A stretch of DNA of 64,000 nucleotides from CBDFNN01 sp965250215 (GTDB lineage Bacteria; Bacteroidota; Rhodothermia; Rhodothermales; DATKEJ01): assembly GCA_965250215.1 (NCBI GenBank), contig CBDFNN010000004.1, positions 3,348,001 to 3,412,000 on the forward strand, in the 5' to 3' direction. Made by a program: the position numbers and the translations under genes. Position 1 is the stretch's first letter, and every line of letters starts with the position of its first letter. Below are positions 62,188-64,000 of the stretch, one piece after another. The notes beneath the pieces were generated by a model. The model ran no database searches and was not told where the DNA came from. It worked only from the letters and a program-made list of their open reading frames with translations.

Positions 62188-62619
62188 ATGAAAAACTACT
62201 TTCGAGTTTCTGTTTTTACCCTTCTCGGCCTCTTCGCTGTTACCAGCTTCAACACCCTTCAGGCAACGCCACTTGCCCCATCGGATACGCTAAAGGCAAC
62301 ACCACTTGCCCCATCAGTGAAAAATTTAGATCGCTTCAGTCAAGCACTTGTTCGGGCCTTACGACATGAAAATGAAGGCGTCCAACTTTCCGCTCTTCGA
62401 CAAGTCATAAACTATGGAAGCGACGTTGATGTCAGTGATGCCATATTTGACATTGTCGCGATATATCGTTCTAACGAAAACGAAAATGTCCGAATTTTGG
62501 CACTTTCTGCCATTGCGAGTACAAAACATAGCTGGGCTATGGATTTCTTGAAACGGAGTGTCGTTTTTGAGAGCTCTGAACGTGTTGAAAGACATACGCG
62601 CGCTGCTCTGAAAGGATAA
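62188..62619 (+). CDS. Small exported protein with HEAT-like helices
   Basis: A 143-aa protein with a signal peptide (VSVFTLLGLFAVTSFNTLQA). A duplicated 11-residue element (ATPLAPSDTLK, then ATPLAPSVKNL) follows the cleavage site. The rest is helical and HEAT-like: LVRALRHENEGVQLSALRQVINYG, DAIFDIVAIYRSNENENVRILALSAIAST. I do not recognise a named family. Similar short HEAT proteins in this phylum sit with sigma/anti-sigma genes, but none is near here. It stands alone, ended by a terminator. Confidence 0.8.
   Translation: MKNYFRVSVFTLLGLFAVTSFNTLQATPLAPSDTLKATPLAPSVKNLDRFSQALVRALRHENEGVQLSALRQVINYGSDVDVSDAIFDIVAIYRSNENENVRILALSAIASTKHSWAMDFLKRSVVFESSERVERHTRAALKG
62261..62316 (+). repeat. 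Tandem 33-bp duplication inside the HEAT-like gene
   Basis: AGGCAACGCCACTTGCCCCA at 62261-62280 recurs at 62294-62313 with one mismatch, a period of 33 bp (11 codons). It keeps the reading frame. Confidence 0.85.
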
Positions 62620-62667
62620 TCACCGAGCTAGCTTACTGGAAGGTCAGGCCTTCCTATCCTCAGTTAG

Positions 62668-62699
62668 GGCTCCCTTCTTCACGGATGGGAGCTTTTTTC
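62668..62699 (+). terminator. Rho-independent terminator after the HEAT-like gene
   Basis: GCTCCC (62669-62674) pairs with GGGAGC (62687-62692), followed by TTTTTT. A second small stem (GGAAGG/CCTTCC) lies just before it at about 62639-62655. Confidence 0.88.
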
Positions 62700-62912
62700 T
62701 TGTCGCCTTCTGTCGTGAAACTAGCTGACTAGTATTGATTCTAGGTTAAGCCAGTCCTGATTCACATTTTTCAGTTGCACAAATGAGGTGGTAACGATCT
62801 TTGAGCGAAATTCTGAATGTGCTCGTCGGCGAGTTGAGACTATTGATAAAGAGCTCGTCTTCGGGGCAGGAAAAATCATAGAACCCCGTCGGATAATCCA
62901 AGTAGGCACGAC

Positions 62913-63815
62913 ATGGACAAGTATATCGATGCCTTTACCCGTGGTTATTCGGGATATGCCAACTACTTATGGCATGAATTCCTCAATCCGAGCTGGACCA
63001 ATTACATCTATTGGCTTCTTGCTGTATCTCTCTTCTTCTTCCTCCTTGAGACAGGATTACCGTGGAGAAGAAAGCAGGCTACATTCCGAAAGGATTTTTG
63101 GCTCGATTTCTTCTATATGTTCTTCAACTTCTTCCTCTTCTCGCTAGTTATCTACAGCGCAGTATCCAATGTCGTTGTCGAGCTATTCAATGATCTCCTC
63201 GGCATATTCGGAATCACAAATTTAGTAGCCCTTGAATTGGGTTCGTGGCCAGTGTGGGCACAACTGCTAAGCCTTTTTGTCATTCGAGATTTTATTCAGT
63301 GGAACGTCCATCGACTATTACATCGTGTACCTTGGTTGTGGGAGTTTCACAAGGTTCACCACTCTGTTGAGGAAATGGGATTTGCTGCCCACCTAAGATT
63401 CCACTGGATGGAAAATGTCGTATATAAAGTCATAGAGTACGTCCCTTTAGCGATGATAGGCTTCGGCATCGATGACTTTTTCATCGTCCACATCTTTACT
63501 CTCGCAGTTGGACATTTCAATCATTCTAACATCAGAGTGCCCCTTGGCCCACTCAAATACATTCTCAATAATCCACAGATGCATATTTGGCATCATGCCA
63601 TGGAATGGCCTAGCGACAAGAAGTATGGAATTAACTTCGGACTTACTCTAAGCCTCTGGGACTATCTCTTTGGAACAGCAGAAATCCCTCATGATGGCCG
63701 AGATATTGAGCTGGGCTTCGATAAGCTGGAGAGCTTTCCAAAAACCTTTGTCGGCCAGCTAGTTCACGGCTTTATAAAGAACGATGAAAAACAAGAAAAT
63801 CAGAAGAATGGATAA
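62913..63815 (+). CDS. Fatty acid hydroxylase/sterol desaturase superfamily protein
   Basis: A 300-aa di-iron membrane enzyme with about four membrane helices. The histidine boxes are visible: HRLLH near residue 133, HKVHH shortly after, and HIWHH (QMHIWHHAMEW) near residue 226, with HFNHSN between. Such enzymes hydroxylate or desaturate lipid chains or carotenoid-like rings at the membrane. Neither the substrate nor a redox partner can be read from sequence. Its end overlaps the next SDR gene by 8 nt, suggesting that the two act on the same lipid. Confidence 0.85.
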   Translation: MDKYIDAFTRGYSGYANYLWHEFLNPSWTNYIYWLLAVSLFFFLLETGLPWRRKQATFRKDFWLDFFYMFFNFFLFSLVIYSAVSNVVVELFNDLLGIFGITNLVALELGSWPVWAQLLSLFVIRDFIQWNVHRLLHRVPWLWEFHKVHHSVEEMGFAAHLRFHWMENVVYKVIEYVPLAMIGFGIDDFFIVHIFTLAVGHFNHSNIRVPLGPLKYILNNPQMHIWHHAMEWPSDKKYGINFGLTLSLWDYLFGTAEIPHDGRDIELGFDKLESFPKTFVGQLVHGFIKNDEKQENQKNG

Positions 63816-64000
63816 ACTCCTGATTATTGGTGGAAAGGGAACGATTGGTAGTTACCTGACTCAACATTTCTCGACAAGTAGGCAGGTCATCACCGCTGGT
63901 CGAAATTCTGGGGAATTCACTTGCGATATTGCGGATGCCGGATCGATCCAATCGATGTTCGAAAAAATCGAATCGTCGATTGGAAAAATGGATGCTGTCA
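63808..64000 (+). CDS. Short-chain dehydrogenase/reductase (partial, runs off the right edge)
   Basis: Only the first 64 codons are present. KLLIIGGKGTIGSYLTQHF carries the nucleotide-binding G-x3-G-x-G pattern of small SDRs, and CDIADAGSIQSMFEKI follows as usual. It starts 8 nt inside the hydroxylase gene, so it is translationally coupled to it. Substrate unknown. Confidence 0.8.
   Translation, partial: MDKLLIIGGKGTIGSYLTQHFSTSRQVITAGRNSGEFTCDIADAGSIQSMFEKIESSIGKMDAV

Noticed and set aside
1..64000. CRISPR arrays, insertion sequences, prophage genes, rRNA and tRNA genes
   Set aside because: None seen on either strand; gene content and order look like stable core chromosome.

Overview
The window looks like ordinary chromosome from a free-living Gram-negative member of the Bacteroidota/Balneolota-Rhodothermota assemblage. 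Pointers are a type IX secretion (T9SS) C-terminal sorting domain on the protein ending at 19896, DUF4252 proteins next to an ECF sigma factor, BamA and outer-membrane lipoproteins, MEP-pathway isoprenoid genes, and weak or absent Shine-Dalgarno sequences before many genes. Base composition is moderate (roughly mid-40s % GC by eye). I saw no rRNA, tRNA, CRISPR array, phage or insertion sequence. Phylum is fairly secure; family is a guess (Balneola-like or Rhodothermus-like).

Layout. 1-4362 (minus): dxr-rseP-uppS-bamA envelope/isoprenoid operon; bamA runs off the left edge. 4469-7620 (plus): secreted TPR protein and a secreted 'asparagine synthetase B'-labelled protein. 7639-9166 (minus): SPOR lipoprotein and lipid kinase. 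9240-14771 (plus): BtuF/BtuC-type importer without its ATPase gene, polyprenyl diphosphate synthase, metallo-beta-lactamase-fold enzyme, secreted M6-like protease. 14808-16810 (minus): GDP-L-fucose synthesis (gmd, fcl). 17037-20871 (plus): thiE, polyprenol/DAG kinase-like protein, T9SS-sorted CAP protein, voltage-gated K+ channel. 20938-23279 (minus): ECF sigma/anti-sigma/two DUF4252 operon. 23489-28596 (plus): DUF1015-serA-HU-serC and a secreted MBL protein. 28628-30784 (minus): DUF4342, orphan ABC ATPase, rsmE. 30856-42920 (plus): B12-binding domain protein, RmlD-like reductase, serS, TPR lipoprotein, trans-sulfuration enzyme, ornithine cyclodeaminase-like protein, dnaE, Smr protein, lytic transglycosylase. 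42980-45466 (minus): M23 peptidase, DUF3109. 45746-50540 (plus): Hsp20, then a four-gene signalling cassette. 50606-51973 (minus): glmM. 52228-54259 (plus): heme-O synthase gene and rlmN. 54274-61815 (minus): thrS-infC-rpmI-rplT-pheS-pheT-coiled coil-zapA, the classic translation cluster. 62188-64000 (plus): HEAT-like secreted protein, fatty acid hydroxylase family protein, start of an SDR.

The most interesting region is 46377-50540: a coiled-coil protein, a membrane-anchored protein whose middle part resembles a Roadblock/LC7 fold, a Ras/Rab-like small GTPase whose motifs fall at almost the same residue numbers as in Ras, and a histidine kinase with a degenerate class III cyclase-like N-terminal domain. 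The last two overlap by 4 nt. I read it as a GTPase-controlled histidine-kinase pathway; GTPase and kinase assignments are firm, the Roadblock and pseudo-cyclase calls are inference. Second in interest are two genes whose natural N-termini lie upstream of any ATG/GTG/TTG: a lipoprotein that appears to start at ATA (9240) and infC, which appears to start at ATC (59711).
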